Shown: positions 1-13,518 of the stretch, piece by piece
Numbering within the stretch: the first letter of the stretch is position 1
Layout: each line of letters begins with the position of its first letter
DNA from: Oscarella lobularis
Lineage: Eukaryota > Porifera > Homoscleromorpha > Homosclerophorida > Oscarellidae
NCBI RefSeq assembly: GCF_947507565.1
Contig: NC_089180.1
Span: 1,984,001-2,048,000 of the forward strand
Length of the DNA: 64,000 nucleotides
Direction: 5' to 3'
Program-made: the position numbers and the translations under genes
The notes under the pieces: generated by a model
What the model saw: only the letters and a program-made list of their open reading frames with translations
What the model was told of the DNA's origin: nothing
The model's database searches: none

Positions 1-3000
1 ACGGAATATATACCGCTTGCCGGCGGAGTACGAACAACGCCTGACGGAATTTATACACGGCCTTCCGGCGGTGTACGAACACTGCCTGACGAAATATATA
101 TACCGCCTACCGGAGGAGTACGAACGCCCCCTGACGGAATATATATACCGCCTACCGGCGGAGTACGAACACTGCCTGACGAAATATATATATACCGCCT
201 ACCGGCGGAGTACGAACACTGCCTGACGGAATATATATACCGCCTACCGGCGGAGTACGAACAATACCTGACGGAATATATATACCACCTACCGGCGGAG
301 TACAAACAGTGCCTGACGGAATATATAAAACGCCTACCGGAAGAGTACGTACAACGCCTGACGAAATATATATACCGCCTACCGGCGGAGTACGTACAAC
401 GCCTGACGCAATATACAGCCTACCGGCGGAGTACGAACAATGCCTGACGGAATATATGTACCGCCTGGAGTACGAACAACGCCTGTCGGAATATATATAC
501 CGCCTGGAGTACGAACAACGCCTGACGGAAAATATTTACCGCCTGGAGTACGAACAACCCCTGACGGAAAATATTTACCGCCTGGAGTAGGAACAACGCC
601 TGACGGAATATATATACCGCCTGACGGAGGAGTATGAACAACGACTGTATATACCTCCTGCACGCGGAGTACGAACAACGCCTGACGGAATATATATATA
701 CCGCCTGCAGGCGGAGTGCGTACAACGCCTGACGGAATATATATACCGCCTACCGGCGGAGTAAGAACACTGCATGACGGAATATATATACCGCTTGCCG
801 GCGGAGTACGAAGACCGCCTGACGGAATATGTATTTCGCCTGCCGGAGGAGTACGAACACCGCCTGACGAAATATATATACCGCTTCCGGAAGCGTACAA
901 ACATACCCTGACGAAATATATATATACCGCCTGTCGGAGGAGTATGAACAATGCCTTACGGAAAATAAATACCGCCTGGAGGCGGAGTACGAACAACGCC
1001 TTACGGAATATATATACCGCCTGCCGGAGGAGTACGAACGAAGCCTGACGGAATATATATTTCGCCTGCCGGAGGAGTACGAACACCGCCTGACGGAATA
1101 TATATACCGCCTGCCGGAAGAGTACGAACAACGCCTGACGGAATATATATACCGCCTGCCGGAAGAGTACGAACAACGCCTGACGGAATATATATACCGC
1201 CTGCCGGCGAAGTACGAAGACCGCCTGACGGAATATATATTTCGCCTGCCGGAGGAGTACGAACACCGCCTGACGGAATATATAGCGCTTGCCGCAGCCT
1301 GACGGAATATATAAAACGCCTACCGGAAGAGTACGTACAACGCCTGACGGAATATATATACCGCCTACCGGCGGAGTACGAACACTGCCTATATATACCT
1401 CTTGCCGGCGGAGTACGAACAACGCCTGACGGAATTTATACGCGGCCTGCAGGCCGCGTACGAACACTGCCTTACGGGATATATATACCGCCTGCCGGAA
1501 GAGTACGTACAACGCGTGACGAAATATATATACTGCTTCCGGAAGAGTACAAACATACCCTGACGAAATATATATACCGCCTGTCGGAGGAGTGTGAACA
1601 ATGCCTGACAGAATATATATACCCCTCTCCGGCGGAGTACAAACACCGCCTGACGAAATATATATACCGCCTACCGGCGGAGTACGAACAACGCCTGACG
1701 GAAAATATATACCGCCTGGAGTACGTACAACGCCTGACGGAATATGTATACCGCCTGGAGGCGGAGTACGAACACTGCCTGACAGAATATATATACCGCC
1801 TGCCGGAAGAGTACGAACAACACCTGACGGAATATACTGTATATACCTCCTGCACGCGGAGTACGAACACCGCCTGACGGAATATATATACCGCCTGCCG
1901 GAGTAGTACGAACGCCGCCTGACGGAATATATATGGCGCCTGCCGGAAGAGTATGAACAACACCGGACGGAATATATATACCGCCTGCCGGCGAAGTACG
2001 AAGACCGCCTGACGGAATTTATATTTCGCCCGCCGGAGGAGAACGAACACCGCCTGACGGAATATATATACCGCCTGCCGGAAGAGTACGAACGCCGCCT
2101 GACGGAATATATATACCGCTTGCAGGCACAGTACGAACAATGCCTTACGGAATATATATACCGCCTGCAGGCGGAGTACGTACAACGCCTGACGGAATAT
2201 ATATACCGCCTACCGGCGGAGTAAGAACACTGCCTGACGGAATATATATACCGCCTGCCGGAAGAGTACGAACAACGCCTGACGGAATATATATACCGCC
2301 TGCCGGCGAAGTACGAAGACCGCCTGACGGAATATACGTATATACCGCCTGCCGCAGCCTGACGGATTATATATGCAGCCTACCGGAAGAGTACGTACAA
2401 CGCCTGACGAAATATATATACCGCCCACCGGCGGAGTACGAACAATGCCTGACGGACCGCCTGGAGGCGGAGTACGAACACTGCCTGACGGAATATATAT
2501 ACCGCTTGCCAGAGGAGTACGTACAACGCCTGACGGAATATATATACCGCCTGCCGGAGTAGTACGAACGCCGCCTGACGGAATATATGTACCGCCTGCA
2601 GGCACAGTACGAACAATGCCCTACGGAATATATATACCGCCTGCCGGAGTAGTACGAACGCCCCCTGACGGAATATATATACCGCCTACCGGAAGAGTAC
2701 GTACGACGCCTGTCCGAATATATATACCGCCTACCGGCGGAATACGAACAATACCTGACGGAATGTATATACCGCTTGCCGGCGTAGTACGAACACTGCC
2801 TGACGAAATATTTATACCGCCTACCGGAGGAGTACGAACGCCCCCTGACAGAATATATATACCGCCTACCGGCGGAGTACGAATATATGTATATACAGCC
2901 TGCAGGCGGAGTACGAACGCCGCTTAATTTATACACGGCCTGCCGGAGGAGTACGAACAACGCCTGACGAATTATATATACCGCCTGCCGGAAGAGTCCA

Positions 3001-3728
3001 AACAACGCCTGACGGAATATGTACTCGGCCTGCCTTCGGGGTACGAACACTGCCTGACGGAATATATATACCGCCTGCCGGAAGAGTACGTTCAACGCCT
3101 GACGAAATATATATACCGCTTCCGGAAGAGTACAAACATGCCCTGACGAAATATATATATCGCCTGTCGGAGGAGTACGAACAATACCTAAGGAATATAT
3201 ATACCGCTTGCCGGCGGAGTACGTACAACGCCTGACGGAATATATATACCGCCTGGAGGCGGAGAACGAACAACGCCTGACGGAAAATATATACCGCCTG
3301 GAGGCGGAGTACGAACAACGCCTGACGGAATATACTGTATATACCGCCTGCACGCGGAGTACGAACACCGCCTGACGGAATATATATACCGCCTACCGGC
3401 GGAGTACGAACACTGACTGACGAAATATATATACCGCCTGCCGGAAGAGTACGAACGCCGCCTGACGGAATATATATACCGCTTGCAGGCGGAGCACGTA
3501 CAACGCCTGACGGAATATATATACCACCTGCCGGCGAAGTACGAAGACCGCATATATATTTCGCCTGCCGGAGGAGTACGAACACCGCCTGACGGAATAT
3601 ATATTTCGCCTGTCGGAGGAGTACGAAGACCGCCTGACGGAATATGTATTTCGCCTGCCGGAGGAGTACGAACACCGCCTGACGGAATATATATACCGCC
3701 TGCCGCAGCCTGACGGAATATACATGGG
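1..3728. repeat. 45-bp minisatellite array (family R1)
   Basis: A diverged tandem array starts before the window and runs to about 3,728. The unit is about 45 bp: an AT-rich block (GGAATATATATACC), a GC-rich inverted block (CCGCCTGCCGGCGG) and GAGTACGAACAACGCCTGAC. Variants differ at a few sites and some units are shortened. Because 45 is a multiple of three and stops are rare, long open frames appear on both strands. They all encode the same reiterated peptide and look like an arithmetic artefact rather than genes. A smaller patch of the same family lies at 15,982-16,202. Confidence 0.95.
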
Positions 3729-4046
3729 GGGAGAGGTTAGCGGAGGCCACCACACCCGTGGGGGAGTGTTAGTGAGCGATTAGAATGAGTAGAACGCGAT
3801 GGAAGAGATGGCGTCATTTTTTCTCTCTTTTTTTCGCTTTTTTGTTGGAAATTCACGATTTGAACATAGCTGCGCCGATAGAATCCGTGCAGACGGCGGC
3901 TAACTCGATACGACTCGCCAAGCTGTGGTAGCACGTGCTTGGTACGGCATTTGTCTCTCACGTGCGCAACGTGACATAAGAGCAAACGCAACTGTCGCTC
4001 TTCCTTTTCAAATCTGCGTCAACAGGCGGAAAGGTCTCGTCCGAAT
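3729..4046. other. unique spacer between R1 array and first gene copy
   Basis: About 320 bp of non-repetitive sequence between the satellite and the ATG of the first mesothelin-like copy. I see no convincing coding exon. It could hold the promoter of that copy, but no clear TATA box or motif stands out. Confidence 0.4.
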
Positions 4047-6510
4047 ATGAGAAACTTGATTGTTCTTCTTGCAGCTGGAGGTAATGGAGATAAACCGCGT
4101 ACCAGCGAATTCGAGCGTGGAGTCTTGCAGTTCTTCTGTGCTCGGCCGCTCCTGGACAGCATCAGCCCCAGCAGCACAATCGTACGAGTAGCACAGTGTA
4201 GTCGCCTCTCGGTATAACTAGCCTCTTTTGACAGAAATGCCGACAGGCGATACGCAACGAAAATTGCAGGACATGCGGTGAGAGCATGGATAGGCAAACC
4301 GATCGCTGTAGCATGGCTTGGCTTGCTTAGGGATGCCGCCGCGAGGCAGAAGCTTCCCAGTCATTTTGTCAACAATCGTGGAAGCGCTTCTCTGAAGGAC
4401 ATTCCACCTCACACTCTCTCTCGTTTGCCGCATGTACGATTCTCTGAGTCTCTCGCTTGGCATTCCTTTATGTTTGTCTTCTTTTTTTACCTGTAGAGCA
4501 CCCTGCAGAAAATCACGCCCATGCAGGTGAAAGACAAGGTCAATCGTTTCAGCCAACTGGGTCCGCAAAACTTGAAGAATTTTCTTAACGGGCTCCGCCC
4601 AACGTTTTCGAATACTCTCAATGACTGGAAGGTGATGACGTGTTTCATAGATACCAGTAATATAATATATTATTGTATCTATGGTAAAAGCACGTGAGCC
4701 TAACATACATCACGTGGGCGTGAATACACTGATCTTATTTTATTGTTATTAGGCCCAGGCTCACAATCTCACCCGAAGCGCGGAGTTGTTTCAGGTCACC
4801 AGGGTGGTCTGAACGATTTCGGTAGCGATTTGTCCAAGGAAATTCCATTGGGCATGCATCGGAAAATGCCGGACAATGCGACGATTCACGAGGCCAAAGA
4901 TCGAGCCGTCGAACTGAGAGACAGTCAGACGTCGGACCTGTATCAGCGCGAACGAAAACGTGTCGGAGATCCCGCTGTGGGACGGAGAAGCGATCAAGTA
5001 AGTTTCGAAGCAAAAAGGCTGCGCGTATGCATTGAATGTAATGTGTGCCGTCTGTCGTCTAGGAATCTCGATCGCGTCGTTTGCGGTGCGCCGAGCGAAG
5101 ACGTTGAGAACATGCCCGCCGATCGAGGCGAGACGTGTATTGGCGCTCTGAGCAAGTGCAAAGGAAGCACGGCGCCCAGGGAGCGTCCGTCCGAGCACAC
5201 GCCAGCAATCAGCAGCTCGCGTTGAACCCGACGATATCGAAGGGATTCGGCAAACTCGCTGTTAATCTCGAGTACGTTTCTGTGAATACATGACGTAGGC
5301 GCCTACCGAAATTTTTTTTATTGCAGCGTTGACGACATCAAAAAGATGCCGCAGAAGAGCCGAAGGTCAATTCTGCTGTCAAATTGCGAGCAATCCCGAC
5401 ATGAAGGAGAACGTTGGCGCCGATAAGGTCAAGTTTCTCCTGGACTTCTGTAGCGAACATAACCACGCAAAAACGAAGGTATGACGTTGTCGCGGCATGA
5501 CGTCAATGCACAGTGCAACAGCTGCTCTTACTTTTTTTTCTAGAGAGCCAGTCATGATTGTCATAGCAGTGCTGACGTCGAAAAATTGGACGATTTGAAC
5601 AGCGGAAGGGGCGTCGAAGACATCGACAATCTTTGCGCCGAAGCTCACCAGAATGCCGGCAGTCTTCTCGACGGCAAATTTAACGATACGCAGCGCCAAG
5701 CTCTGATGCGCAATCGTCTTCAAAAAGTCCATTGAGTCAACCGAAATTTGTAAATTTTAGGCTTTCATTTAGCTTCGCTTAATTAATTAATTAGCTACGG
5801 CGACGCTGGAAAAATGACGCTAGACGATATTAATCAGGTAAATCGTTGAAACACCTTCCCAAGGTTCAGCTGTCCAAGATCAAACCTGTAAAAACAACAA
5901 ATTTTTCTTTTTTTTTAAACGAACTATTAAGCTATTTAGAAATCGTTGACTGACGGACTTGACTCGGCGAGCCAAGTCGACTGGAGCAGCGACCAGGCGA
6001 AAGCCTTGATTCCCGTTCTTGAACACGGTTTCAACAAAAGTAAAGCCAAATGCAAGAGGCGTCCTAAAGTCAAACGTTAATGCTTTTGCGTCAGGCGTTT
6101 CCAAGTGGGGCGGGCACAGACGTGCTGGAAACATCACAAGAGGCCTCCAACCAAAGGACATCGCGGATATGCCGTCGCGAACGTTCGACGAGTTCCTCGA
6201 GACTCTTGCGGGTAATTGCGAACAAATGGACGACGGAAAGAAACAGGCGATTCGAAATGCCACGAAATCGGTGCGAGAAAGCATCCATTCAATAAAACAG
6301 AATGCAAATTTCAAACATTTTCTAGAAACTTGGCGGCGGCTTCGACGGAGTTAGCGAAGAGGACATCGGTCGCATGGGCTGTGCCGGCATGCATCGCGAC
6401 GTGATGTCGTCGAAGAACTTCGGCTCGTCGGAAGACGGCATCAACATGGCCGCGCAGTCAATGAAGAAAGCCCTGATGACGGGAAAAGTTGATAGGAATA
6501 CGGTACGCCG
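4047..6510 (+). pseudogene. mesothelin/stereocilin-like secreted helical-repeat gene, copy 1 (decayed)
   Basis: The first ATG (4,047) opens a hydrophobic start (MRNLIVLLAAGG) matching that of copy 2 at 7,018. Exons at about 4,335-4,430, 4,510-4,630, 4,790-5,005, 5,065-5,270, 5,327-5,480, 5,545-5,735, 5,955-6,290 and 6,330-6,500 encode repeated helical modules with the recurring phrase 'D-I-x-x-M-P' (VDDIKKMPQKS, DIADMPS, EDIGRMGCAG). This style of repeat is known from the mesothelin/stereocilin/otoancorin superfamily of extracellular adhesion proteins, so the family call is inference from pattern. Compared with copy 2 it lacks the segment equivalent to about 7,600-8,990. An extra G near 5,372 (CGAAGGTCAAT versus CGAAGTCAAT in copy 2) breaks the frame, so the copy is probably non-functional. 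Confidence 0.5.
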
Positions 6511-7017
6511 AGATAGGCGCGAAACCGTGTGCGAATCGTTTCGTACGAAATGGCCGGTACCGTCGTCTCGGATTACCGTACGTTTCCTGGTAGGGCCATT
6601 TTCCTTTTGGAAGCCTTAAAGTAGGTCAGTTGCCCGCTTTTGCACAGCAAACAAGCATTCGTCTGTCTGTACAGCCGGTTACTTGCTGATGAGAGTAGTA
6701 GACAACGCCGTAAGCAAAAGGCCACACCCTTGTAGGCGTACCTGTCTAAAATTTCTTTTCCCAGAGAAACGAGTTATTGGGCTAAAGTCTTGTAAGATCC
6801 CGTTTTGTTGGCTTCCTATGATGATTGAGTTGCCATGATGATTAGTTGCGACAACGTGCAGTCGACGGCGTGCGGACCGCGGCGTGCCAGGCAGAGTGAG
6901 GCACGTGCGTAGCTACGGGAGACGTTGACGTCAGGTGCGAACCTCGTACGTATAATCTGCTCGGCCGCTTCTCTTCTATCATTCTGATCCTGCGCCAGCT
7001 ACAGCGACCGTTTCGAA
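6511..7017. other. spacer between the two mesothelin-like copies
   Basis: No exon recognised. It must contain the 3' end of copy 1 and any promoter of copy 2. The GACGTCA-rich stretch at about 6,920-6,935 is the only motif-like element noted, and it is too common in this window to interpret. Confidence 0.35.
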
Positions 7018-10000
7018 ATGACAAAGTCGATCGTTCTACTTGCAGCAGGAAGTACGTGGCCTACAGACGCTCGAGCGTATAGCGAAATACAGAGTTTCAG
7101 TTCTTCTCTGCGCGGCCGCTCCGACTCCGCCCGACAAGCAGCAGCGTACGACAGTCTCATGCTTAAGCGTTTCTTTACTAACGATTTGTCTCGCAGCAGC
7201 GAACAAGCAACGCCAGTTGCAAGAGAGCCGGTACGTGAGCAGCGGGGGCACGGCAGCGGCAGCGGGGCGCGGGCAACTGATCCGCGATGGTTGAGGCCGC
7301 TGCAAGACAAAAGCTTCCCAGCGACTTTGTCAACAATCCTAGTAGGGCTTTCCTAAAAGACGTACAGTACCAGCGCACACCATTTCTCGCCTGCCAAAAG
7401 TAAGAATCGTCGTCGATCACGTACGTCGTCGCACCTCGCATTTGTACGGTATCCTTGAAGAAGCTCACGCCCGCTCAAGTGAGGGACAACGTGAAGCGTT
7501 TCAGTCAACTCGGTTCGCAAAACGTGAGAAATTTCATCAACGGAGTCAGCGACGAAGCGTTCAACGAAACGCGTTCGACGATTGGAAAGTGAGAGTTCAC
7601 GCGGGAGTGTGTCGACGCGTAACGTCAACGTTCTTCTAGAACCAGGCGCGCAATCTTTTGCAAAATCAAGCGCGTTCTATATATCGTCGATCGCTTCGCA
7701 CAAGGAAAGAGCTCGTTCACGAAAGCCAACATTCAAAATTTGGGCGGATTGAAGAAAGAAATGAGTCGGAATCAACTCGAAAAGATCTCGCCTGACGCGT
7801 ACGTCAAAAACAGTCTTTTACAAAAATTCGTCAATTAAATAAATAATTTTATTATTAGTATTTCCGAATTGCAAGACGCCCGCGCCGATTTCGATCACTG
7901 TGAGCGTCGCACCGTCGCCGACGTCAAGAAGAAACAGAAGAGTCCGTCTCAGTTGAGTCCGAGTGATGTCGGATCAATTGGACGCGTTTGTGCCCGATAT
8001 GGACAACGGTGACATGAAGAAAATGTCGAAAGGAACAGTCAAGGATAGCCTCGACACATTGGGAAAACAGAGTTTTCGACCTGATCAGGCTAGATCGTTG
8101 TTGATGGGAGCTGACGCTTCGTCGTTCACAAAGGACGACGTTAGCAAGTAAAGACGTCGTCCTCGGAATTTTTAAAAGTATATACATGGGGTTTTCTAGA
8201 GCTGGTAGTTTGAGACCGTTTATAAGAAGCGATCAGGTGAAAAGCATGGATGCCGAGGCTGCGGACGAAGTTGCAAAACAAGTCAAGGAACCCAGAAAAC
8301 CAGTGCCTAAAACTAAATGAAAAGTTTCCTGCATAAAGTAAAATTTATTTATCAATTGTTCTAGATGGATCAGACGCTTGCCAATCACTTCTTCGGAAGA
8401 CGAGCCGGCAAAGTGAACGGGACGGTGAAGACAAAGAATTTGACGTGCGCTGACATGGCTGAAGCGGCAGGACAGACGGCGGGATTGAGCACTCGCGAGC
8501 AGAAACATATTCCCGATAGCGAAGTCGCTTCGTGCGTCAAGAGGATTGCATGGAAACAACCTCGGCAACAACAATCCGCATCAGGTAAGAAATTGGTTCG
8601 ACGTGCGCTCAGTTAAGTTTGAACCAAGTTTTAAATGCAGTTCCGCGCCTTGGGCGACAAAGTGTTCAAGGGAGGAAAACGCAATGCGACGTTTATGATG
8701 GAAGATGGACGCGTGAAGAACGTAAGTGTTCCCCGCGGATTGATTACTGTAAGGGCGTTTTATCATGCAATTTTCTAGTTGTCCCAAATGAAAGATATGG
8801 ACTTTGCTGGACTTGGTCACATGGTCAAAGGAATGCGATCCGAGCACATTTGATCAGGCGAATCCGAAGGAATTTGCAAAAGCAGTTAAAATGGGAGTCA
8901 AGGACACCGCAAAGGGAGCGCAGGGATCGCAAAAAAGAGCCATGCTCAAAAAGGTTTCATTTCTGTATATAAAATAAAATTATAACTAGTTACTCAGAGC
9001 GGATTTCAGAGCCACGAGGGCGGTCTGAGGAAACTGAGTGACTTGGGCAGCGATTTGTCCAAAGAAATTCCATTGGGCATGCATCAGAAAATGCCGGACA
9101 ATGCGACGATTCACGACGCCAAAGATCGAGCCGTCGAACTGAGAGACAGCCAGACGTCGGACCTGTATCAGCGCGAACGAAAACGTCTCGGAGATCCCGC
9201 TGAGGGCAACGAGACAAAGTGGGACGGAGAAGCGATCAAGTAAGTTTCGAAGCAAAAAGACTGCGCGTATGCGTTGAATGTAATGTGTGCCGTCTGTCGT
9301 CTAGGAATCTCGATCGCGTCGTTTGCGGTGCGCCGAGCGAAGACGTCGAGAACATGCCCGCAGATCAAGGCGAGACGATGATTGGCGCTCTGAGCAAGTG
9401 CAAAGGAAAAGGAAAGCACGGCGCCCAGAGGGCGTCCGTCCGGGCACACGCCGGCAATCAACAGTTCAACTTCTCTGGCATTCATCCTCACGATGTCGAG
9501 GGATTTGGAAAACTCGCTGTCAATCTCGAGTACGTTTCCGCGTATTCGTCACGTAAAGTGTCTGACATTTTCTCCATTGCAGCGTTGACGATATCAAAAA
9601 AGATGCCGCAGAAGAGCCGAAGTCAATTCTGCTGTCAAATTGCGAGCAATCCCGACATGAAAGAGAACTTTGGCGCCGATATGGTCAAGTTTCTCCTGGA
9701 CTTATGTAGTGAAGAGGACGAAGAGGAAGAACAGCACGGCGAAAGAAGAAAAAGGGTACGTCGTCTGGCATGTAGTCTGCACCATGCATGCAAGAGTATT
9801 TTTACAGCGAGAAGAATCGGAATGTCACAGGAGTGCTAAAGTCGAAAACTGGACGATCTGAATGGCGGAAGGAGTGTCAAAGACATCGACAAACTTTGTG
9901 CTGAAGCTCACCAGAATGCCGGCAGTCTTCTCGACGGCAAATTTAACGATACGCAGCGTCAAGCTCTAATGCGCAATCGCCTCCAGAAAGTTCAGTAAGA

Positions 10001-11225
10001 CATCTTGTATTATATCATAATATTTCATTTTGTTACTCTAATTACCATAGCAACGGCGACGCTGGTAGGATGACAGGAGACGATATTAGGGATTCGGGCA
10101 AATCGTTGAGATTTCTTCCTAACGATCAACTGTCCAAGATAAAACCTGTACAAAATAGCAGCTTTACCCTTCCTTCAAATCTTTGTGCTTGTAGATACCG
10201 TTGTCCTACATAGAAATCTTTGACCGACGCACTCGACTCGGCGAGTCAAGTAGAATGGAGCGGCGAACAGGCGAAACGACTGATTCCCATTCTCGAACGT
10301 GGCTTCGGCAAAAGTAGGTCAAACCGGCGATCAGAATGATAATAATCCATCATTGATAAATCACTTTCTCTCAGACGTTTCCCAGTGGGGCGGACGAGAG
10401 CACAGACTCGCCGGAAACATAACGGTCGGTCTCCGGTCACGGGACATCGCAGATATGCCGTCGGATGCATTCGATGACGCTCTCGAGACGATTTCCGGCA
10501 GCTGCGAACGATTGGACGAAGAACAGCGACAGGCAATTCGAAATGCAACGAGAAAGGTTGAATAATTTTAGCATTCCTTTCTGTCAACGTTTACGCTAAT
10601 TAATTTTTTTAGAAACTCGGTCGCGGCAGCTTTGACGGAATCAGCGAAGAAGACATCGGTCGAATGGGCTGCGCCGGTATGCATCACGGGACATCGTGAA
10701 ATCGAAGAAGTTTGGCGCGTCGGAGGACGGCATGAACTTGACGGCGCAAGCGATGAAAAGGGCGTTGATGACGGGAAACGTAGACAGAGACACGGTAAGG
10801 GAAACTAGCAACCGACAAGTGAGAAATTTTCTTTAGGAGACAACGGCATTTGAAACGATCAAGGATCGTCGAGCTGAGAGCAGAACCCGATCGCCATCGC
10901 AACGACGAAATTCCCGTCATCTCCGGGCCCCGTCGCTCCTCAGAATCACCGATTCGGACGTGGGCTCCAACGAGGAAGACCTCATCGTCACCTTGACGGA
11001 GACCCCGACGAATGGCCGGCTCATACTCCGCGGACGAAACTGCTCGACGTCGCGGAAAGGATAACGGTCAAGGAACTGCACGACTCGATTTTAATTTATG
11101 CTCGCGACGGTTCGCGAACGGACGAGGATCGGTTCGCGTTCTCCGTGAGCGACGGGCGTCACCACGCGAACGGGAATCTCACAATTCAAGTCTTCCATTC
11201 GAATCAGTATTCACCCCGGGGTGTC
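7018..11225 (+). pseudogene. mesothelin-like plus CSPG-repeat gene, copy 2 (frameshifted)
   Basis: Starts MTKSIVLLAAGS at 7,018 (signal-peptide-like). About twelve exons with short introns carry helical modules: VRDNVKRFSQLGSQNV (about 7,470), ANIQNLGGLKKEMS (about 7,730), DQLDAFVPDMDNGDMKKMS (about 7,970), then from 9,010 on the same block as copy 1. The last part (about 10,840-11,220) fits a CSPG repeat as in NG2/FRAS1: RITDSDVGSNEEDL, then ILIYARDGSRTDEDRFAF and SVSDGR. Frame breaks are seen at about 7,966, 8,855, 9,600 (one extra A in an A-run), 10,685 (two extra bases compared with copy 1) and 11,030. The predicted role is extracellular adhesion or matrix, but the copy as read cannot make a full protein. 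A true gene read from error-containing sequence is the alternative. Confidence 0.5.
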
Positions 11226-11249
11226 AGTGAACCTTGCTGGAGAAGTAGT

Positions 11250-13518
11250 CGCTATACATAGGCGAAGGTCTCATGGATTTGCTACAGAGTCAAGAGATGA
11301 GCGAGGGAAGCATGCAAGCCGACGACGTTACTTCGGCGATCTCTTTCGGAAGACGACAAAGCATTTTATGTCCGTCAGTTGGTCGAGAAGAGGGATCAGT
11401 GCAGGGCTATGGTCAAGGGAAAGCAGAATAAATTGGAACTTTTTCTCCAGTTGGGAAGCTGCGAGCAAGACACAGATAAGGTAGAGTAGCAATCTTAGGA
11501 CAATACTTCCGGCGTTATTAGTGTTATTGTTCTGTTTCTTTTCTCTCTTCAAGATCATCGACTCACTTTTGAAGGCATCTCATCTCGTTCTCGCGAGCCA
11601 ATCAGACATCGGCAACTGCGAACAAGCGGCGCGCGATCTCCAACAAGAACACGGCGACTTCGTCTCCAAAGCGTCAGCGACGCACGAAAGCGGTCTGCAA
11701 CTAATCGACACGGCGCAAATTCTTCGCGAGCGCTGCGCCCTCCCAACGGAACCGTGCATCGAACGACACCAACGCTTGGAAAACGCGTGGACGAACGTCT
11801 CCGCGGCGATGGCCGAGTGAACGAGTCGACTCGAAATGTCGACGGTGTTTTATCACGACGACGTCGCGCTGAACGATCGCCTTGGAAGAATTGTCGATGA
11901 GCTTCGTCGTCAGGAGCGCGTTGCCAACGTTCAAGCCGTCGAGCAGTTGATGGTGCGCTATCAGCGCGTGCGCGACGCGGCGGAGACGGCGGAGACGACG
12001 CCGAGGAAGTCGTCGCCGTTCACGCGCTGCTTTCGACGCGAATTGACGCCCTAGCGGAACATTGGGGAGAAGTGGAACGCGAGTGGGCGTTGAAGATGAA
12101 GCAGTTGGAGCAGCTGATGGACGTGAAGGATTTTGAAGACAAAGTGCAGCAGGTGAGAATCGAGAAAGTTCTCGGTGCCAATCTATATTGGTCTTCTTCT
12201 TCTTCTCCTAAGGTTTTGTTGTGGATCGAGAAGGAGACGACTGGTTGCCTCGTCGACGGAACTTCTTCGCAAAACGGAAACTTTTCAGCACGAGGCTGCT
12301 GTATGATAAGAATCTGCGCGCGTTCGCCTTTTTTTCACGACTATCTCTTTCTTTAGGCAATTCACGAGAAAGTCGAACGATTGACAGCGCAAGCGAGACA
12401 GGAAATCAGTCGCGGATCTTGTGTAGAGAAGCGGGCGTCGTCACACTCGATCTCCAGTGGAAGCAATTCAGCGTTCGTCTGCTCCACTGGAAAAGCCGTC
12501 TTACAAAGGCCGTCTCATTTTTCGAGAAAGCGGACGAGGTCAGTAAAAAAGAAAAGAAACGGATAAATAACTTTGACTCCTCCTCGTTTTTCTAGTTCAA
12601 TCAATTTCTCGTCAAAGGAGTCGAATCTTTTCAATCGGTTGCCCTGGAGAGTACCGTCGAAGGAATGGAAAAACTTCTCTCCGAACACGGAAAACGAACG
12701 GCCACGCTCAAAGACATTACCAAGTCGACTATGAACGAAGGAAGCGCGCTCTTAGATCGTCTCAAGCATCCCGGAAAGGAACTGCAGTTCGGCGACGGAA
12801 GCAGCGACGGGGAAACGATTCGCGTGAACTACTACCTCAGCGTCGGATTTCTCGGCTCGTTCTTGACGGAATTGCAAGACCGTAGCGAACAGTTGGACGA
12901 CATGTGGACGGCGCGGGGACGAGCTCTTCAGCAGGCCTTGGAATTGAGAAAATTTGAAGGAAACTATCGAGACGTAATAATAGTGACGTCTTGATCGGTT
13001 TAATTTTATTGACCAGGGTTTTTTTTCAAAGGTTTCTGTCTCGGTCGAAGCCGTTGCTGCTAGTATGGAAACTTCAGCACTGGAAATTGGCCCGTCAGTC
13101 GCCGCGTTGATGTTGCTACAGGAGCAGCACGACTCACTGGAAGCTGACGCAAAGGTATGCCAAAAAAAAAATAAAACGAAGAAATAATGTACGAATGTGT
13201 TTTCTTTAGGCTGTTGTGACGAAAATGGCTCGCTTGAAATTGGCGAAGCCTTGGTGAAGGCGGGACATTACGCGGCGGCCGATATTCGACGATCAGTGCT
13301 CAGCGCGGCGCCGAAAGTGCGAAGACTCCCCGCCGCCGTTCTCGAAAGACGCAAAGTCCTATCGAAAACAACAGAAAAAATCGAAACGGGTAAAGAGAGC
13401 CCTTTACTTCGCTTCAAAAAACCCGAAACATTTCGTTTCTATAGGTTATCCTCGTCATGGACGAAATTCAGAAGGGAATGGTCGACACGGGGACGCTTTC
13501 GAGCAAAGATTCGTGCGC
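11250..13518 (+). pseudogene. spectrin-repeat protein fragment (CCDC141/Trio-type)
   Basis: Several exons encode spectrin-type three-helix repeats, for example QLVEKRDQCRAMVKGKQNK (about 11,370), LIDTAQILRERC and RLENAWTNV (about 11,700-11,790), QLDDMWTARGRALQQALEL (about 12,890), and LVKAGHYAAADIRR (about 13,255). The R-x-x-x-LE and W-x-x-R spacing is what the spectrin superfamily shows; CCDC141, Trio/kalirin or a spectrin relative are possible. An in-frame TGA at 11,818-11,820 falls exactly where the repeat consensus expects Arg (AMAE-stop-TSRLEMS), and a one-base shift near 11,990 moves the frame. The last exon runs without a splice site into the 41-bp satellite at 13,519, so the 3' half is missing. 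Confidence 0.55.

Noticed and set aside
17-3755. Many long open frames on both strands, up to 377 codons, with reiterated Tyr/Arg-rich peptides
   Set aside because: They follow the 45-bp repeat period (a multiple of three) on both strands at once, have no start context and no domain; an artefact of the satellite.
10040-10055. TTACCATAGCAAC resembling an RFX X-box
   Set aside because: It overlaps a splice acceptor and coding sequence of the mesothelin-like gene; copy 1 does not conserve it.
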